Below are positions 18,454-25,631 of a stretch of DNA of 64,000 nucleotides, in pieces. Where the stretch lies: assembly GCF_000024085.1 (NCBI RefSeq), contig NC_013166.1:1674001-1738000 (forward strand). Direction: 5' to 3'. Source of the stretch: Kangiella koreensis DSM 16069 (GTDB lineage Bacteria; Pseudomonadota; Gammaproteobacteria; Enterobacterales; Kangiellaceae). Under the pieces are notes generated by a model that was not told where the DNA came from, ran no database searches, and worked only from the letters and a program-made list of their open reading frames with translations. Position 1 is the stretch's first letter, and every line of letters begins with the position of its first letter. A program made the translations under genes and the position numbers.

Positions 18454-19334
18454 TACTCATTAACCTCTAACTGATTCCATCTAGGAGCTAAACCATCAGG
18501 CTGGTTATAGCGGACATAACCTTTCTCACTACTGAGAATCATAGTATCGACCCAAGGATCATCGACTGAATGACGCAATGAACCTCCCACAGTGGCTTGT
18601 ATTTCTTCCGAAATCACCCAAGCAAGGTCTTCCACCTCTCCATCACGAATGATGTTTAAACCCATATCGTACATTTCATCGGTAGTTATCGCATAATGAT
18701 GTGAATTGTATCCATGCATAAGTTTACCAATCACTTTTTTCCTGATACCCACATTAGTTAGCTGATTACTTAATAACTCATCAGCAATTTGTTCTGCTTC
18801 TTGTGTGATGCGATAGAATGCTGTGAGGGTAGGAGGAAAAATACTATTACATAACAAACTCACCTGCTCTTCATTAGCTTTGGCAGCATCTACTCCAAAC
18901 CATCTTTCACACATATCGCCAAATTGCTTAATGTCTAAAAAAGATAATGTTGACTCACCTCCACCACCTGATGAACCACTTAAGTGAGGATCTATCGGTG
19001 AAAAGATCGCCATGTCACCACTGATAATTTCATCAGCAGACAATGCAAGTATAGTTCCGGATGACTCACAGTAATACGGAACTATAAAGCTTAATTTATC
19101 TGTAAACTTACGAAGCAATAAGGCTATTCTTCTTGCAGCATTGACAACCCCGCCACGAGAGTGAATCAAAACATCAAGGTGCTTAACATGTCCTATTAAC
19201 TTTAAATGCGAATAAAGCTTAGGAATTATCTCTTGATCGAGATTGGAACATGCCAGCACCAGCAGTTTACTCTGTCTAATAGTTTCAATTCTTTTCATCT
19301 GAGAAATTGAGTTAAAGTATTTTAAGTTCGACAT
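18453..19334 (-). CDS. Clp-fold serine protease of the SDH proteinase family, RiPP operon
   Basis: A 293-aa ClpP/crotonase-fold protein matching the 'serine dehydrogenase proteinase' family. The conserved core is 'LIHSRGGVVNAARRIALLLR' (about 57-76), the nucleophile segment 'ESSGTILALSADEIISGD' (Ser91/Ser92, corresponding to the SAGT of the family) and 'AIFSPIDPHLSG' (109-120). It lacks a signal peptide, so it is cytoplasmic or membrane-associated. Its start lies inside the end of the ATP-grasp gene (13-base overlap), implying tight co-expression. Because the exporter has no peptidase domain, it is the best candidate for removing the precursor's leader. I know of no proven case of an SDH protease in this role. 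Confidence 0.82.
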   Translation of the reverse strand: MSNLKYFNSISQMKRIETIRQSKLLVLACSNLDQEIIPKLYSHLKLIGHVKHLDVLIHSRGGVVNAARRIALLLRKFTDKLSFIVPYYCESSGTILALSADEIISGDMAIFSPIDPHLSGSSGGGGESTLSFLDIKQFGDMCERWFGVDAAKANEEQVSLLCNSIFPPTLTAFYRITQEAEQIADELLSNQLTNVGIRKKVIGKLMHGYNSHHYAITTDEMYDMGLNIIRDGEVEDLAWVISEEIQATVGGSLRHSVDDPWVDTMILSSEKGYVRYNQPDGLAPRWNQLEVNE

Positions 19335-20326
19335 TCGACTTCTCGACTTAAAGTAGCGGCTAATTTTTCAAGAATATTAAACTCAGGGATTAGCTGTTGA
19401 ATATATAAAAAGTTTCCACTGGGATTATTCTCTAGAAATACATACTCATCATCAGGAGTGACAATAATATCCATGGCACTGTAATTTAAATCATAGCTTT
19501 TTATTAAAGACAGGCAGCGATCTTTGATGTGTTCAGGAAGCTCCGTAGCTTCATACAAAATTTCAGCAGACATATCCCTCGAATCTACCCTTGTACGCTC
19601 ATCATCTTGTGAATGAATTTTGGCTGCAAATACTGCGTCTTCCACAACGGTAACTCTTAATTCATATTTTTTTTGTATGTACTCTTGAAAGTGGCAAGGT
19701 ATTTCTCTAACAGCATCAAGATTCTCCATCATTTCTTCATCAACGATTACCGTCGACAGACCATCAGTAACTCGCTCATTATCCTCAACAGAACCACTCG
19801 CCAAGTCAGCTGTAGACAAAGTTTTAAAAATGAGGTCACTCCTAATTAACGATTTAAATTTAAGGACCTCTTCAGGGCAGTTAGTAACCAATGATGCTGG
19901 AATTTCAAAACCAAAGTTCCTCGCGCGATTCAACTGCTCTCCTTTCCAACCTGCACCTCTAAGTGCAACTGGATGACTGACCCAAAAACAATCTAAAGGA
20001 TACAGCAACCCAAAAAGTGCTTGCTCGGTTTCTTGTTTTGCAAAAGCTAATTCTTGATTTAATAGATCATTACTGATGAATGAAAATGGAGCTGGTCTTC
20101 TATTCCATACAGCTCCAACAGTATTTAAATCGATAAAGTTTCCGGAGGGAATATGCTCTATAATTACCTTTGACACTTTTCCAGTGTACTTTTGCAAAAT
20201 TTTATAATCACGAGGGAACTGGTCCAAATTGATACGAAAATATGTCTGATCTTTTTTCTGAAAAATGGGCGAGATTAAATCAGCATGAATATCCATGCTA
20301 TTGCTTATAATTAATATTGTTTTCAT
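19322..20326 (-). CDS. ATP-grasp peptide maturase, MvdD/graspetide type
   Basis: A 334-aa ATP-grasp ligase of the MvdC/MvdD-like RiPP maturases, which join Asp/Glu side chains to Ser/Thr (esters) or Lys (amides) of a precursor peptide. The N-terminal 'MKTILIISNSMDIHADLISP' and 'FRINLDQFP' segments and the 'GAVWNRRP' motif (about 71-78) are hallmarks. The Mg-ATP site is seen in 'SAMDIIV' and 'FLENNPSGNFLYIQQ' (Glu299, Asn301). The start was chosen at the ATG at 20326: everything aligned with the family begins there. The open frame extends to 20539, but that 71-codon extension has no domain and runs through a terminator hairpin and the precursor gene. Recognition of a specific leader is expected from the N-terminal domain. 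Confidence 0.9.
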   Translation of the reverse strand: MKTILIISNSMDIHADLISPIFQKKDQTYFRINLDQFPRDYKILQKYTGKVSKVIIEHIPSGNFIDLNTVGAVWNRRPAPFSFISNDLLNQELAFAKQETEQALFGLLYPLDCFWVSHPVALRGAGWKGEQLNRARNFGFEIPASLVTNCPEEVLKFKSLIRSDLIFKTLSTADLASGSVEDNERVTDGLSTVIVDEEMMENLDAVREIPCHFQEYIQKKYELRVTVVEDAVFAAKIHSQDDERTRVDSRDMSAEILYEATELPEHIKDRCLSLIKSYDLNYSAMDIIVTPDDEYVFLENNPSGNFLYIQQLIPEFNILEKLAATLSREVECRT

Positions 20327-20333
20327 AGCACTA

Positions 20334-20364
20334 GTAAAAAAGCCCTGGCCGTAGCCAAGGCTTT
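20334..20364 (-). terminator. Intrinsic terminator between precursor and maturase genes
   Basis: On the minus strand AAAGCCTTGGC and GCCAGGGCTTTT form a stem (one G-T pair) around a short TACG-type loop, followed by a run of T. It begins 15 bases after the precursor stop and ends just before the ATP-grasp start. Partial read-through would give abundant precursor mRNA and less enzyme mRNA. Confidence 0.82.
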
Positions 20365-20378
20365 CTGACACTCCGTTA

Positions 20379-20552
20379 TTAACAGAAAATTCCGTTTTCG
20401 TTACCCCAACGGTCATATCCTCGAGCCCACCAACCGGTACATCCAGCGGTAGAAACACCGTCACGAGCTTTCCATTGGTTTTCAGCTTTGGTGGCATGTG
20501 TCTTTTCTGACATTTTGAAAGCAAACAATTTAGTTTCATTTTGCTTTTTCAT
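20379..20552 (-). CDS. Candidate RiPP (graspetide-type) precursor peptide, 57 aa
   Basis: The ATG at 20552 follows an AGGAG ribosome binding site with about seven bases of spacing. The frame encodes 57 residues and stops at 20379, just before the terminator and the ATP-grasp gene. The N-terminal half is a Lys/Glu-rich leader-like segment (MKKQNETKLFAFKMSEKTHA). The C-terminal half is Gly/Trp/Cys rich: Asp31, Ser34, Thr35, Cys38, Thr39, then TGWWARGYDRWGNENGIFC with Asp47, Glu52 and terminal Cys57. Possible side-chain acceptors (Ser/Thr) and donors (Asp/Glu) suit ATP-grasp macrocyclisation, and the two Cys suit a disulfide. The frame is different from the long ORF that covers it. That this is the substrate of the neighbouring maturase is inferred from position, size and composition; the leader/core border is not known. 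Confidence 0.82.
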   Translation of the reverse strand: MKKQNETKLFAFKMSEKTHATKAENQWKARDGVSTAGCTGWWARGYDRWGNENGIFC

Positions 20553-20577
20553 TGTTTTCTCCTTTGTTTAGATTTAA

Positions 20578-20594
20578 GTATGCGGCAAGCATAC
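20578..20594 (-). other. Hairpin in the 5' UTR of the precursor gene
   Basis: GTATGC-GGCAA-GCATAC forms a 6-bp stem between the predicted transcription start and the ribosome binding site. An alternative pairing TGCGGC/GCCGCA with the sequence just upstream in the transcript is possible, so the UTR can fold in two ways. Confidence 0.4.
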
Positions 20595-20612
20595 GACCAC
20601 TCGCCGCAACTA

Positions 20613-20642
20613 ATCCTACAGTTAGAAAACAAAAAATGTCAA
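20613..20642 (-). promoter_or_regulatory. Promoter of the RiPP operon
   Basis: A minus-strand TTGACA (20642-20637), an 18-bp spacer and TAGGAT (20618-20613) form a near-consensus sigma-70 promoter about 60 bases upstream of the precursor start codon. Confidence 0.65.
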
Positions 20643-20973
20643 CAAGATATCCATAACAAATTTAATGCAAAATCGCATCGACAAAACAAGGCAAATTCGC
20701 ATTAAACATTTGTTTTTAGTTAACTAAAATTCATTATCTTGAAAGAAGCGAAACCCATAAATCATTAGATTAACTAATCGATAGAATGCTAAACATATCC
20801 GCACCCCCCCTTACTTAAGGCTCAACAAATAAGACAAACAAATAGTCTTAATAATGAGAGCTTAGCAAGAGAATTGCTGAGTTCTCAATGCAATATTGAA
20901 TCGAAAAAGAATATCGCCAACAGCCCACCAATGCAGATTTGATTTCCAACATTAAGCAGTTCCCTCATAAAAG
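20643..20973. other. AT-rich intergenic stretch without a supported gene
   Basis: Upstream of the RiPP promoter and downstream of the DUF5916 gene. It is strongly AT-rich with no convincing stem-loop terminator or conserved frame. A 27-codon hydrophobic frame right after the DUF5916 stop lacks a ribosome binding site and was not accepted. Confidence 0.5.
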
Positions 20974-23220
20974 TTAAAGCTGGAACGCGTAACTGAATTT
21001 AGAAAAGAAAGTTTTACCTGTTTTTTCAAAACGATTCACCGTATCGTCTTCAAACCCATTATCAGAATAGCCAAGATAAAATACCGTTCTGGGGTTCCAT
21101 TTGTAACCATAGAGAATCTGTCTGTTAACAATGGTTTCTTTACTAACCTGACTTGGATTTGAATAAAGTGGTGCATTAAAGTCAACGTCTGTATAGCGTA
21201 GAACTAATTTTAAATAACTATAATTATTAAACTGGTAACGTGTGTCAAAGTTAAATATATCAGCTTCAAATAACTGCCCCTGGTCAACCTTAAAATCAGT
21301 AAACTGCCACTCGCCTCTAAATGACCAATGTGCATTTACTTGCCAGCTTGCAAAAATACCGTATTCAGTAAAGTCAGCTGCTCTGGCATGACGATAATCA
21401 ACACTATCCCCCCAATCGATGTTGTAACCAATCTGCAAAGCGTTATCAGGATAAAAGGAGCCGGTATGTGAGTAGTACTGCTGAGGTAACCAGTTATTCT
21501 GATAAAACTCATAACTCACATTTCCAATAAGATTAAAGCCTGAGCGGTATTTACCGTTTGCATTCAGAGTGACAGTTGCCAGATCCCAGAGTTTTTGATC
21601 AGTATATTCCGTAACCCGCTCACCTTTTACCTGAATGCTATAGTCTGCAAAAAAGTCGCCCTGTGACTGATCGCCGAACCACCGACGCTTCACTCCAAGA
21701 GCCTGCCTGTCATAGCCTACTTGTGGCTTATAGCCAAGATCAGTTCTAAAATCTTCATCGAAGTCGATATGGGTAGCAAAGACATCCCAATTGCGCCCGT
21801 TATGCGAATAATTAATCCTATACCCTAACCCGCTACTAGTTGGTGCCAGGCCAAATTCCTGCTGCAATTGCTCAGGGTTTTCAGAGTCCGAGTACATGAT
21901 TTCATAGCGCAATTCATCCACATCCGTAATCGAATATTTACCATCAATCGCAGCAACACTATTACTGTACCCCTCTCCTCCACGGTGAGTAACCATGCCA
22001 CCAATCTGCGACTTCTCACCCAAGTCATAAGCATATCTTGCAGCAAAAACATCTGACTCCATATTGCTACCGTCAGAGTTTTGCAAAGTGGCAAAGCTAG
22101 AACCTAGACTGCCAGGAATTAAAAATGAAGTCTGTTGATCGCGGCTAGCAAGAATGCCATAAGAATGCTCATCTGACTTGCCAATATATTTAGCGCCAAA
22201 ATCTGGGTCAGCAATGGTTCTAGTATGCAACAATGTAAATGGGGTTCTAAAGTATTCAGCTCCCTCTAAAAAGAAAGGCCGCTTCTCTGAGTAAAACAAG
22301 GAAAACTGAGTGTTAACATCAAGTTGAGCGGCATCCGTTTCAACTTGCGAGAAGTCAGGATTAATAGTGGCATTAAGCATCGAACTATCGGTTATTCCCC
22401 AACGCAAATCCATTCCAGCATCCCAGTCAACACCCTCGCCCTGCCAATCAGGCTCTGTCGGTGGGTTACGCACTTCTGAATCCTGGGCCGCAATATAAGG
22501 CGTAAGTTCAAGGTTGCGACCACTTTCAATATTTTCAAATCCCTGAGCTTTATCAATTTGACAGACGTAACAATTAACATCACGCTCTTGTGGTGACAGC
22601 GCAAAGCGATGCATGAAACCACGAGGATAGAAACGAACAAAATCGATGCCCCAAGTTTTTACTCCTTTGTCATCAGGGAAGCGTAGCACTTTAAAGGGCA
22701 ATTCAATTTCAACGGTATAACCGGTTTCAGTGATTTCTGCAGCGCTATACCAAATCCCATTCCAAGACGTATCTTCTGATAAGCTTACATCATCTTCAAT
22801 ACTATCAGATTGAATGCCAACGGGATTGACAAAGAAGTTATAGGCTTTGCGACTATCATTGAAGGTATCAACCTTAAAACCTACCTGGTCATCACCCCAT
22901 GCTGTATCACGATCTCGGTAGGAATAATGCAACTTTTGCGGTTCCGGATCTTCTGCCACAAAAGCTACCAATAAGGATGAGCCATTTTGTGCAATATAAG
23001 CAGTGGTCTTAACCGGTGCTGGTGTATTTTCACCGGGACGGGTTTCATAGTCTAAAGTGACCTTTTCCGCACTGTCCCAGATCGCTTCATCAAGCTTACC
23101 GTCCAAAGTAAGCTCTCCCTCTACCTGGGGAATATTGAGCGTGTCAATTTTCTCAGCGAATACAGCAGATGAGCTGGTCGCAAGTACTATAGAGATAAAA
23201 TAGTTTTTCAACAGTTGCAT
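20974..23220 (-). CDS. DUF5916 outer-membrane protein with CBM9-like N-terminal domain
   Basis: A 748-aa exported protein. After a signal peptide (about 1-22) comes a carbohydrate-binding-family-9-like domain (about 25-225) with the typical 'VEGELTLDGKLDEAIWDSAE' opening and 'TAWGDDQVGFKVDTFNDSRK' segment. The rest is a DUF5916 region with alternating aromatic strands and a terminal aromatic residue pattern (FSYAFQL), as in outer-membrane beta-barrels. 'FSQVETDAAQLDVNTQFSLF' followed by 'SEKRPFFLEG' is a signature of this family. The function is not established. These proteins are common in marine gammaproteobacteria and Bacteroidetes. It stands alone with its own intergenic regions. Confidence 0.82.
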   Translation of the reverse strand: MQLLKNYFISIVLATSSSAVFAEKIDTLNIPQVEGELTLDGKLDEAIWDSAEKVTLDYETRPGENTPAPVKTTAYIAQNGSSLLVAFVAEDPEPQKLHYSYRDRDTAWGDDQVGFKVDTFNDSRKAYNFFVNPVGIQSDSIEDDVSLSEDTSWNGIWYSAAEITETGYTVEIELPFKVLRFPDDKGVKTWGIDFVRFYPRGFMHRFALSPQERDVNCYVCQIDKAQGFENIESGRNLELTPYIAAQDSEVRNPPTEPDWQGEGVDWDAGMDLRWGITDSSMLNATINPDFSQVETDAAQLDVNTQFSLFYSEKRPFFLEGAEYFRTPFTLLHTRTIADPDFGAKYIGKSDEHSYGILASRDQQTSFLIPGSLGSSFATLQNSDGSNMESDVFAARYAYDLGEKSQIGGMVTHRGGEGYSNSVAAIDGKYSITDVDELRYEIMYSDSENPEQLQQEFGLAPTSSGLGYRINYSHNGRNWDVFATHIDFDEDFRTDLGYKPQVGYDRQALGVKRRWFGDQSQGDFFADYSIQVKGERVTEYTDQKLWDLATVTLNANGKYRSGFNLIGNVSYEFYQNNWLPQQYYSHTGSFYPDNALQIGYNIDWGDSVDYRHARAADFTEYGIFASWQVNAHWSFRGEWQFTDFKVDQGQLFEADIFNFDTRYQFNNYSYLKLVLRYTDVDFNAPLYSNPSQVSKETIVNRQILYGYKWNPRTVFYLGYSDNGFEDDTVNRFEKTGKTFFSKFSYAFQL

Positions 23221-23351
23221 TATAGTTATTCAGTTTCCTTCGAATGGCGATTATTGTAATTTAAACATAAGCTTATGGTGGCAAAACTTGTAACAGGATA
23301 TTACAAGCGCATATAGACTACAAGAAGGCATACTTTCAAGTTTCAGATATA

Positions 23352-23380
23352 AAAAAACAGCTGACTGGCAGCTGTTTTTT
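23352..23380. terminator. Bidirectional-looking terminator downstream of the GlyGly-CTERM gene
   Basis: Perfect stem AAAAAACAGCTG/CAGCTGTTTTTT with loop ACTGG, 24 bases beyond the stop of the minus-strand gene at 23404. The A and T runs on both sides would work in either direction. Confidence 0.88.
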
Positions 23381-23403
23381 TATAGGTGTATTAAATAAAT
23401 CTG

Positions 23404-24642
23404 TTAACTTTGCTTTCTACGAGCCCAACCCAATAAGCCGAGTAAAGACAGTCCTAAAAGACTCCAACTACCACCGCCAGAGCCATAACTGGTTGATGAT
23501 GGAGGTGGATTTACCACTGTACTTTGCATATCACGCTCTGCATCTTCTAATGGCACTTCAAGAAGTGGCGAAAACTCGCTAGATACATCGTCTAATATTT
23601 CGCCCGTATTGGCATCAATCAGTTCGATACGGAAGTCATAGTAATCAGTCGGGTAGCCAGACTGCCACTCCGCATCTACAGCAATCACATCATCAGCATT
23701 GGCACCGACCACAGTAAATACAGCAGTTTCAGTCTCATACTCCCAGCTGTAGCCTGGTCTTCTTTGGTATAACACCGCATAGACATCTCTTGAACTTTGC
23801 TCAGTGTCAACATCGAAACTGATGGTAAAGTCACGGTAAAAACCATCATTATCATTGTCCGTCCAGATTTCAGTTTTAACGGTGCTCACCCAAGTATCAC
23901 TTGATACATTACCTGACTCATATGTTTTATCCTCCAGTGGCAACCAGCCAAGATCAGGGTCATCATATTCAGAAATAGTATCAACCACACCTGAGTAACC
24001 ATACTCAAACAAGTCAATCAATACCTCATAACGACCCGGAGGGAAACCGCTGTTAAGCTTAGTGGTCACCGTATAGTCATCAGAAGAATTGTCCCCATAA
24101 ATGCTAAATACATCGGTTGTGTAATAGTGCGTCCACTCGCTTTCACCATTTTTACGAATAAATAATTCAGCATAAACGTCATAATGCTCGTCATAATAAG
24201 CATCAACATCAAAGTTTACGCTTAGCTTGGTGTAATAACCATCAGCATCATAATCCTCATAAAGATAAACCGAGGCATCATAAAAATATAAGTGGTTCAG
24301 GCTCGAACTTGAGCTTTTTTCAGATGCTTCAGGAAGCTCGCTCTTTTGAGCGCGCATAACGCTACGAATTTTTTCAGGTGTCTTGTCTAATTCAAGCTGT
24401 AACTCCGCCTTTAAGTTTGTGGTCACCTGCTTTGATGAATAAGAAGATGTACGATTAACATCTACGGCCTCTTCGGCAACCTTACTTACACTACTGGAGG
24501 TTTCACTTTTACTCTCTACCACGCTGGTGGTGGCTGACTTGGTAGCAATGCGAACCTGAGGTTCATTGGCTAAAGCCTGCCCTGCAAACAAAATGTAGGA
24601 CAAAGTCACCCCAAGTGGCAGTAATGTTTTTGCTATTTTCAT
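23404..24642 (-). CDS. Choice-of-anchor H type surface protein with GlyGly-CTERM signal
   Basis: A 412-aa exported protein with a Sec signal peptide (about 1-25), a Ser/Glu/Val-rich linker, and two copies of an acidic, Tyr/Asp-rich beta domain. The first copy starts near 'HLYFYDASVYLYEDYDADGY' and the second near 'VSTVKTEIWTDNDNDGFYRD'. The C-terminus has the tripartite GlyGly-CTERM signal: Gly-rich motif (YGSGGGSW), hydrophobic helix (SLLGLSLLGLLGW) and basic end (ARRKQS). This signal is known to be processed by rhombosortase for surface delivery. The acidic repeats may bind calcium. No rhombosortase gene is in the window. Confidence 0.85.
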   Translation of the reverse strand: MKIAKTLLPLGVTLSYILFAGQALANEPQVRIATKSATTSVVESKSETSSSVSKVAEEAVDVNRTSSYSSKQVTTNLKAELQLELDKTPEKIRSVMRAQKSELPEASEKSSSSSLNHLYFYDASVYLYEDYDADGYYTKLSVNFDVDAYYDEHYDVYAELFIRKNGESEWTHYYTTDVFSIYGDNSSDDYTVTTKLNSGFPPGRYEVLIDLFEYGYSGVVDTISEYDDPDLGWLPLEDKTYESGNVSSDTWVSTVKTEIWTDNDNDGFYRDFTISFDVDTEQSSRDVYAVLYQRRPGYSWEYETETAVFTVVGANADDVIAVDAEWQSGYPTDYYDFRIELIDANTGEILDDVSSEFSPLLEVPLEDAERDMQSTVVNPPPSSTSYGSGGGSWSLLGLSLLGLLGWARRKQS

Positions 24643-24806
24643 AATGGACTCCTAGTACCCAACGCCTTTTTCACTGCTTGAAGCTCGCTAAAAGAGGCAG
24701 AAAAACGATGTGATTACTCATCTATGGCCTTATTAAAGCAATCAGCAACTGAATCCTTCCTGAATTAAAAAACTAGGAACTTGCTAATAAATGCACGCTT
24801 TAGCGT

Positions 24807-24835
24807 GTGAAAATTTCAAGCCTATAACCTATAAT
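24807..24835 (+). promoter_or_regulatory. Promoter overlapping the upstream in-frame ATG of the reductase gene
   Basis: GTGAAA at 24807-24812, a 17-bp spacer and a perfect TATAAT at 24830-24835. The first in-frame ATG (24834) lies inside this -10 box, so transcripts from this promoter would start after it and translation should begin at 24864. Confidence 0.6.
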
Positions 24836-24863
24836 GAGTGCAAAATTGAAGATTGAGAGTCGT

Positions 24864-25595
24864 ATGCCATTACCCACTTTTCGTGTTGAATTAACCGAAA
24901 ACCAACAAATAACACCTAAAGTCCATAAACTTGTATTCAAGTTTGTGGAGCCTCAGCACTTTACCTATGTTCCAGGTCAGTTTGTGTCTTTTATCTTGCC
25001 CCACGAAGGCGACAAACCTTTAAAACGAAGCTATTCCATTGCCAACCTCGAACAGAACCCTGAAAACACCCAGCACCTTGAAATCGTGGTCGCTTATGTG
25101 GAGGGAGGCAAAGCAACTGAGTTCTTTTTTAATGCCAGACCCGGTCTAGAGATTGATATCACCGGCCCATTTGGACTCTTATATCTACCCGAAGAGTTAC
25201 CCAAACGTGTGTTTTTAATCGGTACAGGTACTGGCGTTGCGCCCTACCGCTGTATGCTCAATCAGCTCAACGATTATCCAGACACAGAGTTCCATATTCT
25301 GTTTGGTGCTCAATATGAAGAAGATATGTTTTACCTGGATGATTTTAAACGTGCAGCTGAGCAAGATAATATATTCTTTCATCGTTGCTTAAGTAAACAG
25401 GATCCCTTGTCAGAAGGTTGCTCAAAAGGCTATGTTCAACATAAGTTAGAAAGTTTTGATCCCAGCCCAGAAACCGATCTGGTTTATTTGTGTGGCAATC
25501 CAAACATGGTTGACGATGTCTTTAATCTTTTAAAAGACAAAGAATTTGGGGTAAAACAAGTCAAACGTGAAAAATACGTATTTAGTAAATACTAA
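24864..25595 (+). CDS. Ferredoxin/flavodoxin-NADP reductase family protein
   Basis: A 243-aa FAD/NAD(P)-dependent oxidoreductase of the FNR fold. The FAD-binding half contains 'FVPGQFVSF'-like 'YVPGQFVSFILP' and the FAD motif 'RSYSIAN' (RxYS). The NADP half begins with 'VFLIGTGTGVAPYRCML', then 'FHILFGAQYEEDMFY' and 'LVYLCGNPNMVDDV'. It ends with an aromatic residue (KYVFSKY) as in plant/bacterial FNRs. The start at 24864 is preferred because the earlier ATG at 24834 overlaps a -10 box. The probable role is electron transfer between NADPH and ferredoxin or another small carrier. The exact partner is unknown. Confidence 0.85.
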   Translation: MPLPTFRVELTENQQITPKVHKLVFKFVEPQHFTYVPGQFVSFILPHEGDKPLKRSYSIANLEQNPENTQHLEIVVAYVEGGKATEFFFNARPGLEIDITGPFGLLYLPEELPKRVFLIGTGTGVAPYRCMLNQLNDYPDTEFHILFGAQYEEDMFYLDDFKRAAEQDNIFFHRCLSKQDPLSEGCSKGYVQHKLESFDPSPETDLVYLCGNPNMVDDVFNLLKDKEFGVKQVKREKYVFSKY

Positions 25596-25631
25596 TCTAT
25601 AAATTAAAACTATTAGAATCAGGACACTATT

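Noticed and set aside
19322..20539. A single 405-aa ATP-grasp protein starting at 20539
   Set aside because: The first 71 codons have no domain, cross an intrinsic terminator and overlap a well-signalled small gene in another frame. The family N-terminus begins exactly at the ATG at 20326.
20885..20968. 27-codon hydrophobic frame just after the DUF5916 stop
   Set aside because: No ribosome binding site, no conserved features and no terminator; it could be chance in AT-rich DNA.
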